Numbered from the stretch's first letter, positions 1 to 8,916 are shown. The stretch is 33,711 nucleotides of DNA from Mangrovicella endophytica (GCF_002893625.1 NZ_PKMZ01000017.1:1-33711), one strand, 5' to 3'. Numbers and translations: made by a program. Notes: generated from the letters alone by a model not told the origin.

Positions 1-2
1 GC

Positions 3-176
3 GTCACCCATGCGCAGAGCGCGGCGGACTACGTCTCGATCGGCCGGGACGTCGAGGCGCAGGTGCTGGCGCGCGGCATCCATGCCCATATCCAGCATCG
101 CGTCTTCCTGAACGGCAACAAGACGGTGGTCTTCCCGGCCTCGCCCGGCGCGCTCGCCTCCGACCGCATGGGGTGA
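3..176 (+). CDS. C-terminal fragment of an unidentified protein
   Basis: An open frame enters from the left edge and stops with TGA at 174-176, giving 57 residues of a C-terminus. The frame contains segments such as YVSIGRDVEAQVLARG and NGNKTVVFPASPG and ends SDRMG. It looks like real coding sequence because it is open through the whole stretch with no competing frame of better composition, but I do not recognise the family. It lies 147 bases before the M20 peptidase on the same strand, so the two could be co-transcribed. No terminator is seen between them. Confidence 0.5.
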   Translation, partial: VTHAQSAADYVSIGRDVEAQVLARGIHAHIQHRVFLNGNKTVVFPASPGALASDRMG

Positions 177-323
177 GGGCCGGCCGCCTACGACGAGGCC
201 GGAGGCAGGCCATCGCCCCGGATCTCCCGCCCGCCCGGATCGTCACTGGCCCGCTCAGCCGCGCAGGCGCAACGTCCTCAAGAACCTCCGTCGAGGCTGA
301 CGGCAGCAAAGGACCCGATCGAC

Positions 324-2030
324 ATGACCGACGTCGGATTTGCTTCCCCGCAGCAAGCAGACATGGGGCCGCTGCGCGCCGCAGAGTGGCGCTGCACCGC
401 CCGCGCCAGCGAGATTGCCCATAGGCTGGTGGGCTACAACAGCGAGGGCGGCACGGCCGGGGAAGCAAGCTTTGCCGGACGCCTGCGCGATCTCCTTCTG
501 GAGATTCCGTATTTCCGCGAACGGCCGGACGACATCATCCTGCTCGACAGCCACGGCGACCCGATGACGCAGAACGTCGTGGCGATCGTGCGGGGACGCG
601 GCACCCGCACCCTTGCGCTCGCCGGTCATTTCGACACCGTGTCGGTGGGCAACTACCACGACCTCGCGCCGCTCGCCTGCCAGCCGGAAGCGCTGACGGA
701 GGCCCTCCTTGCCGACCTCGGTTCAAGGCCCCTGTCGGATCAGGAGGAGCGAGCCTTCGCCGATCTGAACAGCGGCGACTTCGTGCCGGGTCGCGGCATG
801 CTCGACATGAAGAGCGGCCTTGCGGCGGGCATCGCGGTGCTGGAGCGCTTCGCCGCCAGGTCCGATCGCATCGGCAATCTCGTCCTCTTCGCCTCCCCGG
901 ACGAGGAGCGCGAGAGCCGCGGCATGCGGGCGCTGCGCGAGAGCCTGCCGGCGCTGATGCAGGCGCAGGGCCTCGTCATCGAGGCCGCGATCAACATGGA
1001 CGTCACCTCCGACCAGGGTGACGGCAGCATCGGCCGGGCGGTCTATGAGGGCACGATCGGCAAGCTCCTGCCATTCGCCTTCATCGTGGGCCAGTCCTCG
1101 CATGCCTCCTACCCGTTCGAGGGGATCAGCGCCCAGCTGATCGGCGCGGAGATCCTGCGCGGCATCGAGTGCAATGCCGATCTCGCCGACAAGGGCAATG
1201 GCGACGTGTCGCCGCCGCCGATCTGCCTGGAGGCGCGCGACACCCGCAGCGAATACGAGGTGACGACGCCCGAGCGCTTCTGGCTGTCCTTCAACTGGCT
1301 CTACCATTCGGGCAGCGCTGCGGACCGCTTCCTGCAGTTCCGAGCCGAGGTCGAGGCGGCGCTGTCGCGCGCCGGCGATCGCCTGCGCGCCAATGCCGCC
1401 GCCTTCACGGCGCTGACCGGCGCCAGGCCTGGCGCCACCATGGCCTCGCCGACGATCCTGACCCTGGCGGAGCTGCGCGACCGCGTCGTTGGCGATACAG
1501 CGGCGAGGGAGGCCTTTGCCGCCTATGAGGCGGGACTGGCATCGCTGGACAATCCGCTGATCCTCAGCCGCCTGCTGACGAGCTGGCTGGTCGACGCCGC
1601 CCGCATCAAGGGGCCGGCCGTGGTGATCGGCTTTGCCGGGCTGCATTATCCGCCGAGCCGGCTCGATCCAGTCGATCCGCGCGGCGCGGCCCTGCTTCGC
1701 GCCATCGAGGAGGGCCAAAGGCAGCTTGGCGAGGAGCCGCAGGCACAGCTGATCCGCCGCCCCTATTTCCAGGGCATCTCGGATATGAGCTTCCTCGGTC
1801 AGCGCATGCAGGCAGGCGCCGCGGTGGTCGCGGAGAATACGCCCGCCGCCCGTCTAGTCGACAAGCCGGGTGCGGCCGCCCTCGAATTTCCGGCCGTCAA
1901 TATCGGCCCCTGGGGGCGCGAGTTCCACCAGCGGCTGGAGCGCGTGCACGCCCCTTACGCCTTCGGCGTGCTGCCCCGCCTTCTCGCAGCCATTGCCGAG
2001 GATTTCCTGAGCGGCACCGCCGATGCGTGA
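324..2030 (+). CDS. M20 family metallopeptidase, RocB-like
   Basis: Predicted cytoplasmic zinc-dependent peptidase or amidohydrolase of 568 residues. The metal-site blocks of the M20 family are all present: GHFDTVSVG (His102, Asp104), GRGMLDMKSG (Asp about 161) and FASPDEERESRG with the catalytic and metal-binding Glu pair at 194-195. The length of about 550-570 residues is that of the RocB group, linked by name to arginine utilisation in Bacillus, rather than the 380-450 residues of ordinary M20 deacylases. The extra length lies in the dimerisation and lid region. ATG at 324 follows AAAGGA at a suitable distance. It converges with the binding-protein gene that ends at 2098. No arginine-pathway gene is adjacent, so the substrate is unknown. 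The family call is firm; the exact role is not. Confidence 0.9.
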   Translation: MTDVGFASPQQADMGPLRAAEWRCTARASEIAHRLVGYNSEGGTAGEASFAGRLRDLLLEIPYFRERPDDIILLDSHGDPMTQNVVAIVRGRGTRTLALAGHFDTVSVGNYHDLAPLACQPEALTEALLADLGSRPLSDQEERAFADLNSGDFVPGRGMLDMKSGLAAGIAVLERFAARSDRIGNLVLFASPDEERESRGMRALRESLPALMQAQGLVIEAAINMDVTSDQGDGSIGRAVYEGTIGKLLPFAFIVGQSSHASYPFEGISAQLIGAEILRGIECNADLADKGNGDVSPPPICLEARDTRSEYEVTTPERFWLSFNWLYHSGSAADRFLQFRAEVEAALSRAGDRLRANAAAFTALTGARPGATMASPTILTLAELRDRVVGDTAAREAFAAYEAGLASLDNPLILSRLLTSWLVDAARIKGPAVVIGFAGLHYPPSRLDPVDPRGAALLRAIEEGQRQLGEEPQAQLIRRPYFQGISDMSFLGQRMQAGAAVVAENTPAARLVDKPGAAALEFPAVNIGPWGREFHQRLERVHAPYAFGVLPRLLAAIAEDFLSGTADA

Positions 2031-2097
2031 CTATTCGGCGCTGTCGCTCATCCGGCACGCGCTGTTGGCTGCGATCTCCGATCGACGCCCGGCGCGC

Positions 2098-3141
2098 CTA
2101 CTTCGCGAGTGAGGCCGCCTTCTCGTCGTTGACGGCAGGGGACTTGTCGTTGAGGCCCTCGAAACGCGGATCGAACTCTTCCTCCGCCTTCAGCACCTTG
2201 CCTGGGAACTGGCCCGCCGCCTGCAGGAGGTCGATCGTGTCCTGCTGGGTCCTGCGCACCTCGTCCCAGGCCGGAATGCGCGTCGCCGAGCCGTCGCTGT
2301 CGGCCACCGTCTTGGCGTCCGCCGCACTGAGGCGCTGATCCTTGGTGAGATATTCGGCGATCCAGACGTCCTTGTTGCCGTTCTTCCAGAGATGCGCCCG
2401 GTACCAGTGGACGACCAGGTCGCGGATCGCCGCCGCCTGCGCCGGGTCGGCCAGCGCCGCCTTGCTGGCATAGAGATATTTGAGGTTGGAGCTGGCGCCC
2501 GGCGCATCGGGGATGGCGCGCGCATCCGTCCCCGCAACGGAGGCGAGATAGCGCGCCCGGTCCGGCTGCTTCAGCACGGCAGCATCGATCTGGTTGGCGC
2601 GCAGCGCATCGGCGAATTCCGCAAGGCCGAGATTGACCGGCTTGATGTCGGCGACGGTGAGCCCGGCCGCCCTGAGGTTGCGCAGGACGGTCGCCTGCTG
2701 CGAGGTGCCGACATTGATGCCGACCGTCTTGCCCTTCAGATCGGCATGCGTCCGGATGCCGGAGCCCGGCGCCGTCGCGAAGATCGTCGCATCGCCCGAA
2801 GTGATCACCGCGCCGACGATGACGACGTCGGCACCGGAGAACTGGGCGAGGATCGGCGGCACGTCGCCGACGGCGCCGACCTGCGCCGCGCCGGCCCGGA
2901 TCGCCTCCAGCCTTAAGGGGCCGCTCGAGAAGTTGGCAAACGAGACGTCGGCGGCGAGCTTGCCGGCTTCGCCCGACAGCTTCAGGAGACTGGCGGCGTT
3001 GTTGGCATCGTCCGCGAGAACGATCTTGGTGCCCTCGGGCACCTCGAACGGGAGCGGCTCGGCGGCTGTCGCCGCGGAGGCCGCGGCAAGGCCGGTGAGA
3101 AGCGTGAGCGCCAGGGCGCGGATGGGCAGGCGGTTCGTCAT
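2098..3141 (-). CDS. ABC transporter substrate-binding protein, SsuA/TauA/NitT type
   Basis: Periplasmic binding protein of 347 residues with a clear Sec signal peptide (basic N-terminus, hydrophobic run, cleavage after about residue 26, ...ATA-AEP). The mature part has the organisation of aliphatic-sulfonate binding proteins: an early VPEGTKIVLADD strand, a LRLEAIRAGAAQVGAVGD region that resembles the ligand-contact loop, and LKGKTVGINVGTSQQ before the hinge. It is the last gene of the minus-strand operon, 24 bases after the ATPase, and converges on the M20 peptidase gene. The linked FMN monooxygenase and flavin reductase make a sulfonate or other organosulfur compound the likeliest ligand. 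This is inference from context; nitrate or thiamine-precursor type ligands are also bound by this superfamily. Confidence 0.85.
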   Translation of the reverse strand: MTNRLPIRALALTLLTGLAAASAATAAEPLPFEVPEGTKIVLADDANNAASLLKLSGEAGKLAADVSFANFSSGPLRLEAIRAGAAQVGAVGDVPPILAQFSGADVVIVGAVITSGDATIFATAPGSGIRTHADLKGKTVGINVGTSQQATVLRNLRAAGLTVADIKPVNLGLAEFADALRANQIDAAVLKQPDRARYLASVAGTDARAIPDAPGASSNLKYLYASKAALADPAQAAAIRDLVVHWYRAHLWKNGNKDVWIAEYLTKDQRLSAADAKTVADSDGSATRIPAWDEVRRTQQDTIDLLQAAGQFPGKVLKAEEEFDPRFEGLNDKSPAVNDEKAASLAK

Positions 3142-3165
3142 CGTCGTAGATCTCCGTTGCAGGAT

Positions 3166-3900
3166 TCAGTCGCCGGAGACGCCGAGGCGCTCCAGTATGT
3201 CGAGACGCAGCGCCTCCAGGCGCTCAGGATTGCCGCGGGCCGCGGCGACGGGCTGATCATGGACGATCCGGCCCTCGGCGGTGATGGCGATGCGATCGGC
3301 GAGACGCAGTGCCTCCTCGACGTCATGGGTCACGAACAGCACTGCCGGCGCATGGCGCTGGCAGAGCCGTTGCAAGAGCCGCTGCATGCGCAGCCGCGTC
3401 AGCGCGTCGAGGGCGCTGAACGGCTCGTCGGCCAGAAGCAGCTCGGGATCGCGCACCAGCGAGCGGGCCAGCGCGACACGCTGCTGCTCGCCGCCGGACA
3501 ATGTCTTGGGCCAGGCGGTTTCCTTGGCCCCGAGTTCGACCTCGCGCAGCGCCGCCCGTGCCCGCTCCCGGATATCCGGCGCATGGGCGCCGAGCATGAC
3601 ATTGTCGATGACGCTCGCCCAAGGCAGCAGGCGGGAATCCTGGAACAGCACGGAGCGGCGCTCCGGCACCTCGATCGCGCCCTCGACATCCGGATCGAGC
3701 CCGGCGACGGCGCGCAGGATCGTGCTCTTGCCCGAACCGCTGCGGCCGAGGAGAGCCACGAACTCGCCGCGCCCGATCGTCAGGTCGACGCCGTCGAGGA
3801 CGGTGCGTCCCTCGAAGGAGCGGCGGAGGCCCGCGATGCGCACGGCCGGCGGCTCCGAGCGGCCGGCGGCCCGGCTCACTGGTCGAGCGACTGGCGCCAT
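3166..3900 (-). CDS. ABC transporter ATP-binding protein, SsuB/TauB type
   Basis: ATPase subunit of 244 residues for the importer encoded on both sides. Walker A is GRSGSGKST (52-60), the Q-loop is in VLFQDSRLLPW, the signature is LSGGEQQ (134-140), Walker B is LLLADEP (about 154-160) and the switch His is in FVTHD (about 192). The Q-loop pattern with DSRLLPW is typical of the nitrate/sulfonate/taurine importer ATPases. The chosen ATG at 3900 lies inside the end of the permease gene, giving a 25-base overlap, which suggests translational coupling. The reading frame stays open further upstream but that part is shadow of the permease gene. Confidence 0.9.
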   Translation of the reverse strand: MAPVARPVSRAAGRSEPPAVRIAGLRRSFEGRTVLDGVDLTIGRGEFVALLGRSGSGKSTILRAVAGLDPDVEGAIEVPERRSVLFQDSRLLPWASVIDNVMLGAHAPDIRERARAALREVELGAKETAWPKTLSGGEQQRVALARSLVRDPELLLADEPFSALDALTRLRMQRLLQRLCQRHAPAVLFVTHDVEEALRLADRIAITAEGRIVHDQPVAAARGNPERLEALRLDILERLGVSGD

Positions 3901-4727
3901 GACAGGCTCCTTCGTTCGAGGGCACGCACCAGCGCGTCGGAGCCAAAGCCGAGGACGCCATAGAGCAGGAGGCCGACCAGCACGACGTCGGTCTGGCCGT
4001 AGATCCGGGCCTGCGTGATCATGAAGCCGATGCCGCTCGTGGCGTTGATCGTCTCCACCACCACCAGGGCGGTCCAGGCCTGGGTCACGGCAAGGCGCAG
4101 GCCCGTGAAGAAGCCCGGCAGCGAGGCCGGAAACACGATATGGCGCAGGAAGCCGGCGCGCGACAGCGAGACGGTCTGGCCAAGTTCGACGAAGCGGCGG
4201 TCGATCCCGCGCAGCGCCGCATGGGTGTTGATGTAGATCGGCACTGTCGTGCCGAGCGCGATGATCGCGATCTTCATCGTCTCGCCAATGCCGAGCCAGA
4301 TGATGAAGAGCGGGATGAGGGCAAGGTTCGGGATCGACCGCTTGACCTGGATGTTGCCGTCGATCAGCGCGTCGCCGAGCCGCGTCAGCCCCGCCGCGAC
4401 CGCCAGGGCGAAGCCGGCGACGATGCCGATCGAGAGGCCGAGCGCGGCGCGCTGCAGCGACGCGGCGATGTCGGTCGCGAGCGTGCCGCTGCCGATCATG
4501 CCGGCGAGCGAGGCGGCGACGGCGTCCGGCCCCGGCATCTTGGCCGGCGAGATCCACCCCGTCCCGGAGGCAACACACCACAGGACGAGGAGAAGGATCG
4601 GACCGACGAGGCGCTGGAGCGGCACCGGCGCCTTCGGCAGCAGCGAGCGGCTCCGCGCGTCGGTGCTGCCGCGCGCCGGCCGGCGCTGCAGAACGCTCGC
4701 CGGCGTGGTGAAGCTGATCAGGCTCAT
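3876..4727 (-). CDS. ABC transporter permease, SsuC/TauC type
   Basis: Inner-membrane permease of 283 residues with about six hydrophobic segments. The first is LVGPILLLVLWCVASG after a basic cytoplasmic N-terminus, and the binding-protein-dependent transport fold follows. The EAA-like coupling loop is recognisable around RFVELGQTVSLSRAG followed by HIVFPASLPG. The start at 4727 is preceded by GAGGG at good spacing. The frame is open for another 59 codons upstream, but that part is Arg/Cys-rich antisense of the monooxygenase gene and is left out. The gene sits 37 bases after the monooxygenase gene and overlaps the ATPase gene, so all are probably on one transcript. It matches the SsuC/TauC/NtrB group best. 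Confidence 0.88.
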   Translation of the reverse strand: MSLISFTTPASVLQRRPARGSTDARSRSLLPKAPVPLQRLVGPILLLVLWCVASGTGWISPAKMPGPDAVAASLAGMIGSGTLATDIAASLQRAALGLSIGIVAGFALAVAAGLTRLGDALIDGNIQVKRSIPNLALIPLFIIWLGIGETMKIAIIALGTTVPIYINTHAALRGIDRRFVELGQTVSLSRAGFLRHIVFPASLPGFFTGLRLAVTQAWTALVVVETINATSGIGFMITQARIYGQTDVVLVGLLLYGVLGFGSDALVRALERRSLSWRQSLDQ

Positions 4728-4764
4728 TTTCGATCCCTCGGTGTCCCGCCGGCCTTGTGGCGCC

Positions 4765-6111
4765 TCATTCCGCAGCCGTGGCGAAAGGCGCACGCTCCCT
4801 GGCGGCCGGGCGCTCGAGACCGAGATGCTCGCGCAGCGTCCGGCCCTCGTAGTCCTCACGGAACAGGCGTTTCGCCCGCAGGATCGGCAGCACCTCCTCG
4901 ACAAAGGTTTCGAGCGAGGTCGGCAGCGCCGGCGGGATCAGGTTGAAGCCGTCGGCCGCGCCATTCTCGAACCACTCGACGATCGTCTCGGCGATCTGCT
5001 CGGGCGTGCCCGTGGCGATGCGGTGGCCGCGCCCGGCGCTGAGCCGGCGCAGGAGCTGGCGCAGCGTCAGCGTCTCGGTGGAGGTCAGGCGGTGCACCAG
5101 GTCGTGCCGGCTCTTCTGGTCGCCGGCGATTTCGGATCGCGCCGGGATCGTGACCGGTGCATCGAGGTCCTGGCCGGTGAAATCGATCCCGGTGATCCGC
5201 TTCAGCTGCGCCAGGCCGTAGGTCGGCAGCGTCAGGTTCTCGAAGGTCTCGCGCTGTGCGAAGGCCTCCTCTTCCGTGCCGCCGATGAAGAAGGACAGGC
5301 CCGGCAGGATCAGCACCGTATCGGGATCGCGGCCGAAGGCGCGCGCCCTTGCCTTCACGTCGGCATAGAAGGCCTGCGCATCATCGATGATCGGCTGGGC
5401 GGTGAAGATCGCGTCGGCATAGCGGGCGGCGAGGTCCTTGCCGGGCTCGGAGGAACCCGCCTGGAAGATCACCGGCCGGCCCTGCGGTGAGCGCGGGATC
5501 TCCAGCGGCCCGGCGACGCGGAAATGCGGGCCGACATGATCGAGCCGGTGGATCGCGCTCGGCTCCACGAAGGTGCCGCCGTCCTTGTCGCCGACGATCG
5601 CATCGTCGTCCCAGCTGTCCCACAGGCCGAAGGTGACATCGAGGAACTCGGCCGCGCGGGCATAGCGCTCCTGCGGATCGGGATGGTGCTCGAAGCCGAA
5701 ATTGGCGGCGGCTTCCGCATTGGCTGTGGTGACGACGTTCCAGGCGGCGCGGCCCTGGCTCACATGGTCGAGCGTGGCGAAGCGCCGGGCGATCCCATAC
5801 GGGTCGTTGTAGGTGGTGGATGCGGTGGCGACGAGGCCGATGCGGCTGGTGACGCCGGAGAGCGCCGCGATCAGCGTGAAGGGATCGAGCGAATCCCACG
5901 GCCGGTCCTGCGAGCGGTCCTTCAGCACCGGGTGGTCGGCGAAGAAGATGGCGTCCAGCTTGCCGCGCTCGGCGATGCGGGCGAGGTTGCGATAGTGCTC
6001 GATATCGGTGACCGCCTTCACGTCCGTCTCGGGCAGCCGCCACGCCGCTTCATGCTGGCCGACATTGCGCAGAAAGGCATTGAGGTGGATCTGACGGGTA
6101 GGAGCTGACAT
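4765..6111 (-). CDS. FMN-dependent monooxygenase, NtaA/SnaA/DszA family
   Basis: Bacterial luciferase-like (LLM class) oxygenase of 448 residues that uses reduced FMN and oxygen delivered by a separate reductase. The N-terminus (HLNAFLRNVGQHEAAWR), the block RPWDSLDPFTLIAALSGVTS, the flavin-site strand GLVATASTTYNDPYGIARRF, the following SQGRAAWNVVTT, and GRPVIFQAGSSEPG are characteristic of the nitrilotriacetate / dibenzothiophene-sulfone monooxygenase group, which is longer than SsuD. The gene has its own flavin reductase 52 bases upstream and a sulfonate-type importer downstream, so the set imports a compound and cleaves a C-S (or C-N) bond. The exact substrate is not visible in the sequence. 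Confidence 0.92.
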   Translation of the reverse strand: MSAPTRQIHLNAFLRNVGQHEAAWRLPETDVKAVTDIEHYRNLARIAERGKLDAIFFADHPVLKDRSQDRPWDSLDPFTLIAALSGVTSRIGLVATASTTYNDPYGIARRFATLDHVSQGRAAWNVVTTANAEAAANFGFEHHPDPQERYARAAEFLDVTFGLWDSWDDDAIVGDKDGGTFVEPSAIHRLDHVGPHFRVAGPLEIPRSPQGRPVIFQAGSSEPGKDLAARYADAIFTAQPIIDDAQAFYADVKARARAFGRDPDTVLILPGLSFFIGGTEEEAFAQRETFENLTLPTYGLAQLKRITGIDFTGQDLDAPVTIPARSEIAGDQKSRHDLVHRLTSTETLTLRQLLRRLSAGRGHRIATGTPEQIAETIVEWFENGAADGFNLIPPALPTSLETFVEEVLPILRAKRLFREDYEGRTLREHLGLERPAARERAPFATAAE

Positions 6112-6163
6112 TGGAGTCCTCCAGAGTTGGATCGCGATAAGGACAGGGTGGCGTGCGGCGGCC

Positions 6164-6712
6164 TCAGATCAGCGGATCGGCAAGGCTGACATAGCGGCCG
6201 CGGGCATAGACCAGCCCGGGACCGTCGAAACTCTCGACGGCGCGCACGGCGCCGAGGATCAGCGCATGGCTGTGGCGCTCGAGCACATGTTCGACGATGC
6301 AGTCGACGGCCGCGATGGCGCCGTCCAGCGCCAGCGCACCGGTGACGAGGCGATGCCAGCTGGCGCCCTCGTAGCGCTCGGCCCCCTGCAGCCCGCCGAA
6401 GCCGGAAAAGCGGTCGGCGACATCGCGCTGGTCGGCATGCAGCACGTTGACGCAGAAATGGCCGTAGCGGCGGATCGCGTCCCAGGTGGAGGAGCCGAGA
6501 TTGATGCCCACCGCCATGGTTTCCGGCTCCATCGACAGCGAGTGAGCGGAGGTGACGGTGGCGCCGGTGCGAGCGGCACCGATACCGGCGGTGACCACGC
6601 TGACGCCGCCGGCCAGGCCGCGCATGGCCTGCTTCAGGCCGAGGCGCTGGTCGACCGGAAGGGTGACGAGCTCTGCCTGTCGCAGAGGGTTCGGGGCGGA
6701 AAAAGCCGACAT
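6164..6712 (-). CDS. NAD(P)H:FMN/FAD flavin reductase (HpaC/SnaC-like)
   Basis: Protein of 182 residues of the flavin-reductase-like split-barrel family. The FMN-site pattern MRGLAGGVSVVTAG, followed by TGATVTSAHSLSMEPETMAVGIN, is the usual N-terminal half of the family, and the middle has FCVNVLHADQRDVADRFSG. It probably supplies reduced flavin to the monooxygenase encoded next. Two ATGs stand six bases apart (6718 and 6712). AGGAGG touches the first and is seven bases from the second, so the second is chosen. It is preceded by the hydrolase gene with 23 bases between them. Confidence 0.9.
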   Translation of the reverse strand: MSAFSAPNPLRQAELVTLPVDQRLGLKQAMRGLAGGVSVVTAGIGAARTGATVTSAHSLSMEPETMAVGINLGSSTWDAIRRYGHFCVNVLHADQRDVADRFSGFGGLQGAERYEGASWHRLVTGALALDGAIAAVDCIVEHVLERHSHALILGAVRAVESFDGPGLVYARGRYVSLADPLI

Positions 6713-6735
6713 CGGCATGCCTCCTGCTGTTGCGG

Positions 6736-7350
6736 TCAGTTGATGCCCAGGGTGGCGGCGTGCATGCGCCCGGCCTGGGCGTAGGTGCCTCGCCACCGCG
6801 GCCGGGCCGATGCGCTGCGTCCCCGCAGCCCGTCGGCCAGCACCGGCGCCTCATCCCAGGGCCCGAAGCCGCTGGCGATGTTGATGTGACCGGCATGGCC
6901 GAGATCGAACAGCGCCGATCCCCAGGTGACGGCCTGCCGTTCGGCAGCGTGGAAGCTCATGAAGGGATCGTTGCGGCTCGCCACCAGGATGGAGGCGAAC
7001 GGCAGGGCGTCGGTGCCTGTGTCCTGGAAGGAGCGCAGGGTCGGATGCGAGGCGGTGAGCGGCGCGACGGCGGCCGGCGCCACCAGGAGCGCGCCGCCGA
7101 CATGCGATGCCGCCGGGCTGTGTGCCAGGGCGGCAACGAGGGCGCAGCCAAGGCTGTGGGCGACGAGGATCACGCCGGGCGCACTGCCTTCGATCCGCGC
7201 CTCCAGCGCATGGAGCCAGTCGGCCAGGACAGGACGGGTCCAGTCTTCCTGCTCGACGAGCTCGGCCGTGGGATCGGCCAGCGCCCAGTGGTGCTGCCAG
7301 TGCCCGGCCGGCGAGCCATTCAACCCGGGAACGATCAGTGTCTCGATCAT
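6736..7350 (-). CDS. Alpha/beta hydrolase, RBBP9/YdeN family
   Basis: Small serine hydrolase of 204 residues. The catalytic triad of the RBBP9/YdeN family can be placed: Ser66 in VAHSLG, Asp128 in SRNDPF and His155 in GHAGHIN. The N-terminal IVPGLNGSPAGHWQ is also typical. It is the first gene of the minus-strand operon and the ATG at 7350 follows GAGGA at seven bases. The same family often occurs in sulfur-scavenging operons of Pseudomonas and relatives (from memory), where its role is undefined; an esterase or thioesterase step on the imported compound is possible. An upstream in-frame ATG at 7368 lacks a comparable ribosome site. Confidence 0.85.
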   Translation of the reverse strand: MIETLIVPGLNGSPAGHWQHHWALADPTAELVEQEDWTRPVLADWLHALEARIEGSAPGVILVAHSLGCALVAALAHSPAASHVGGALLVAPAAVAPLTASHPTLRSFQDTGTDALPFASILVASRNDPFMSFHAAERQAVTWGSALFDLGHAGHINIASGFGPWDEAPVLADGLRGRSASARPRWRGTYAQAGRMHAATLGIN

Positions 7351-7422
7351 GCACGGTCCTCGTCGCATCGGTTCATGTGGAGAGGTTAGGCGGCCTCTCC
7401 GGACGAGGGAGGACAAAAAATA

Positions 7423-7442
7423 CCAAATTTATAGATTTATGG
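7423..7442 (-). promoter_or_regulatory. AT-rich motif A, putative regulator site before the sulfur operon
   Basis: CCAAATTTATAGATTTATGG on the plus strand is an imperfect palindrome with CCA/TGG ends in an AT-rich island inside GC-rich DNA, 73 bases upstream of the first operon gene at 7350. Read on the minus strand it shares CCNCATAAAT and a following ATA with motif B at 9298-9316. A LysR-type (CysB-like) site for sulfur-starvation control is a plausible reading, but no regulator gene is adjacent. Confidence 0.4.
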
Positions 7443-7478
7443 GGAATGGCTGTTTCCGGAATCCGGCCGGCCTTCGCC

Positions 7479-8834
7479 CTAGTATTGGACGTCGCCGGCC
7501 AGCGTGCGCGCCAGCGCCGCGCACTGCACCCTGATGTCGGGGATCGCGGTGATCTCCCAGAAGCGGGCGCGCGTCACCGGACCGACGGCGAAGACGCGCT
7601 TCGAGGCGAGACCGTCCGCTCCGACGATCGCGCAGCGCGGGTCGACCTCGATGCCGATGCCAAGCGCGTCGAGGCGCGCCGCGCCGCTGTCGACCAGCCG
7701 CGCGATGACGTGGCTGCCGCCGCTCGTGGGATCACGCAACACGCCGGTGCAGTCGATGATCCGGTCCACCACGACGGTCTCCTCGCCGCCACCGCGCCGG
7801 CGAAGCGTCACGGCGCTGCGATCGCCGGCGGTCTCGACACCGTGGATGCGGGCCGCCACGATCCTCAGCTGACCGTCCGCGATGGCTTCTCGCAGGGCAC
7901 GTTCCACCGTAGGCGCGAGACGGTGGCGATGCATCTCCCAGAAGGTGCGGGCATGGCGCAGGAAGCGCCGGCGCATGTCCGGCGTCATGGCCTGCCACAG
8001 CCCTTGCGTATGCGGGCGCAGCGCGTCGACGACGTCGCGCCAGCCGCCGCCTTCCGCCTCGGCCCAGCGCACCGTCTGGCGCAGCCACCGCAGAAGGAAG
8101 GAGACGCTCGTGCCAAAGGGAATGTCGGCGGGGTCAAGCTTCAGCGGCACGGATGGCGCATGGACGCGCGGCAGCAGCCCGCGGCGCGACACGGCGGTGA
8201 TGCGGCCCTGATGGCCGCCGCGCCTCAGTTGCATGACGTTATCGACCATCGACAGGCCGGTGCCGACGATCAGCACGTCGCCATGCGGCTGGATGCCGAG
8301 TTCCTCACGGCTGCACCAGGGCCCGGAATAAGGTGCGTCCGGCGCATAGGCCGGAACGGCATGGCCCGTCGCCAGGGCCACGGTGCCGGCGATTTCGGTA
8401 CGCCCGTCGGACAGCTCGACCGCGACTCCTCCCGCCACCTCGCGCAGGGCGACGCACTCGCCCTCCACGACGTGGAGCCGGCCGTCACCGTCCGGGCCGA
8501 GCCACGGCGCGACGATGTCCTTGAGATATTCGCGGTAGAGATGGCGCGGCACGAAGCAGAAGGGGTCGGAACAGTCGACCCCGTCCAGCGGCCCGCGGCC
8601 CTGCAGCCAGCGCCAGAAATGGTCCGGATCGTCCGGAAAGGCACTCATCCCGCTGATGCGGGTATTGAGAAGATGCTCCGGCTCGTCGGTGCCGTAGGCG
8701 ATCCCGGCGCCGATGATCGGGCGGCGTTCGATGATGGTGATGTCGAAGCGTGCCGGGTCGGCGCGCAACAGATGGGCCGCCAGGATGACGCCGCTGGCGC
8801 CGCCGCCGACAATGAGGATGCGCGCGTTCCGCAC
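7479..8834 (-). CDS. FAD/NAD(P)-binding oxidoreductase (YdhS/HI0933-like NAD_binding_9 family)
   Basis: Protein of about 451 residues beginning with a dinucleotide-binding strand (RILIVGGGASGVILA), then GAGIAYGT and EHLLNTRISGMSAFPDDP, the hallmark region of the FAD-NAD(P)-binding family that includes YdhS. A second nucleotide-binding segment, DVLIVGTGLSMVDN, lies in the middle and IDCTGV near the end. Reaction and partner are unknown. The start is uncertain: no ATG is in frame near the expected N-terminus. GTG at 8834 gives the family-like start MRNARILIVGGG, while TTG at 8882 would add 16 residues. Neither has a good ribosome site. It follows the small membrane-protein gene and precedes the sulfur operon, with a 128-base gap that contains motif A. 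Confidence 0.8.
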   Translation of the reverse strand: MRNARILIVGGGASGVILAAHLLRADPARFDITIIERRPIIGAGIAYGTDEPEHLLNTRISGMSAFPDDPDHFWRWLQGRGPLDGVDCSDPFCFVPRHLYREYLKDIVAPWLGPDGDGRLHVVEGECVALREVAGGVAVELSDGRTEIAGTVALATGHAVPAYAPDAPYSGPWCSREELGIQPHGDVLIVGTGLSMVDNVMQLRRGGHQGRITAVSRRGLLPRVHAPSVPLKLDPADIPFGTSVSFLLRWLRQTVRWAEAEGGGWRDVVDALRPHTQGLWQAMTPDMRRRFLRHARTFWEMHRHRLAPTVERALREAIADGQLRIVAARIHGVETAGDRSAVTLRRRGGGEETVVVDRIIDCTGVLRDPTSGGSHVIARLVDSGAARLDALGIGIEVDPRCAIVGADGLASKRVFAVGPVTRARFWEITAIPDIRVQCAALARTLAGDVQY

Positions 8835-8916
8835 GTCGTCGCGACGCTTGCCGGATGGTGAGGAGCCGAGAGCGCCGATCAAGCGCCAGCCGAGGCCTTG
8901 GGACAGGTCGGGATCG

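Noticed and set aside
4-468. 154-codon minus-strand frame at the left edge
   Set aside because: Very Arg/Pro/Ser-rich and overlaps both the left-edge plus-strand gene tail and the peptidase start; typical antisense composition.
4728-4904. 59-codon N-terminal extension of the sulfonate-type permease
   Set aside because: It overlaps the monooxygenase gene and has Arg/Cys-rich antisense composition; GAGGG precedes ATG 4727.
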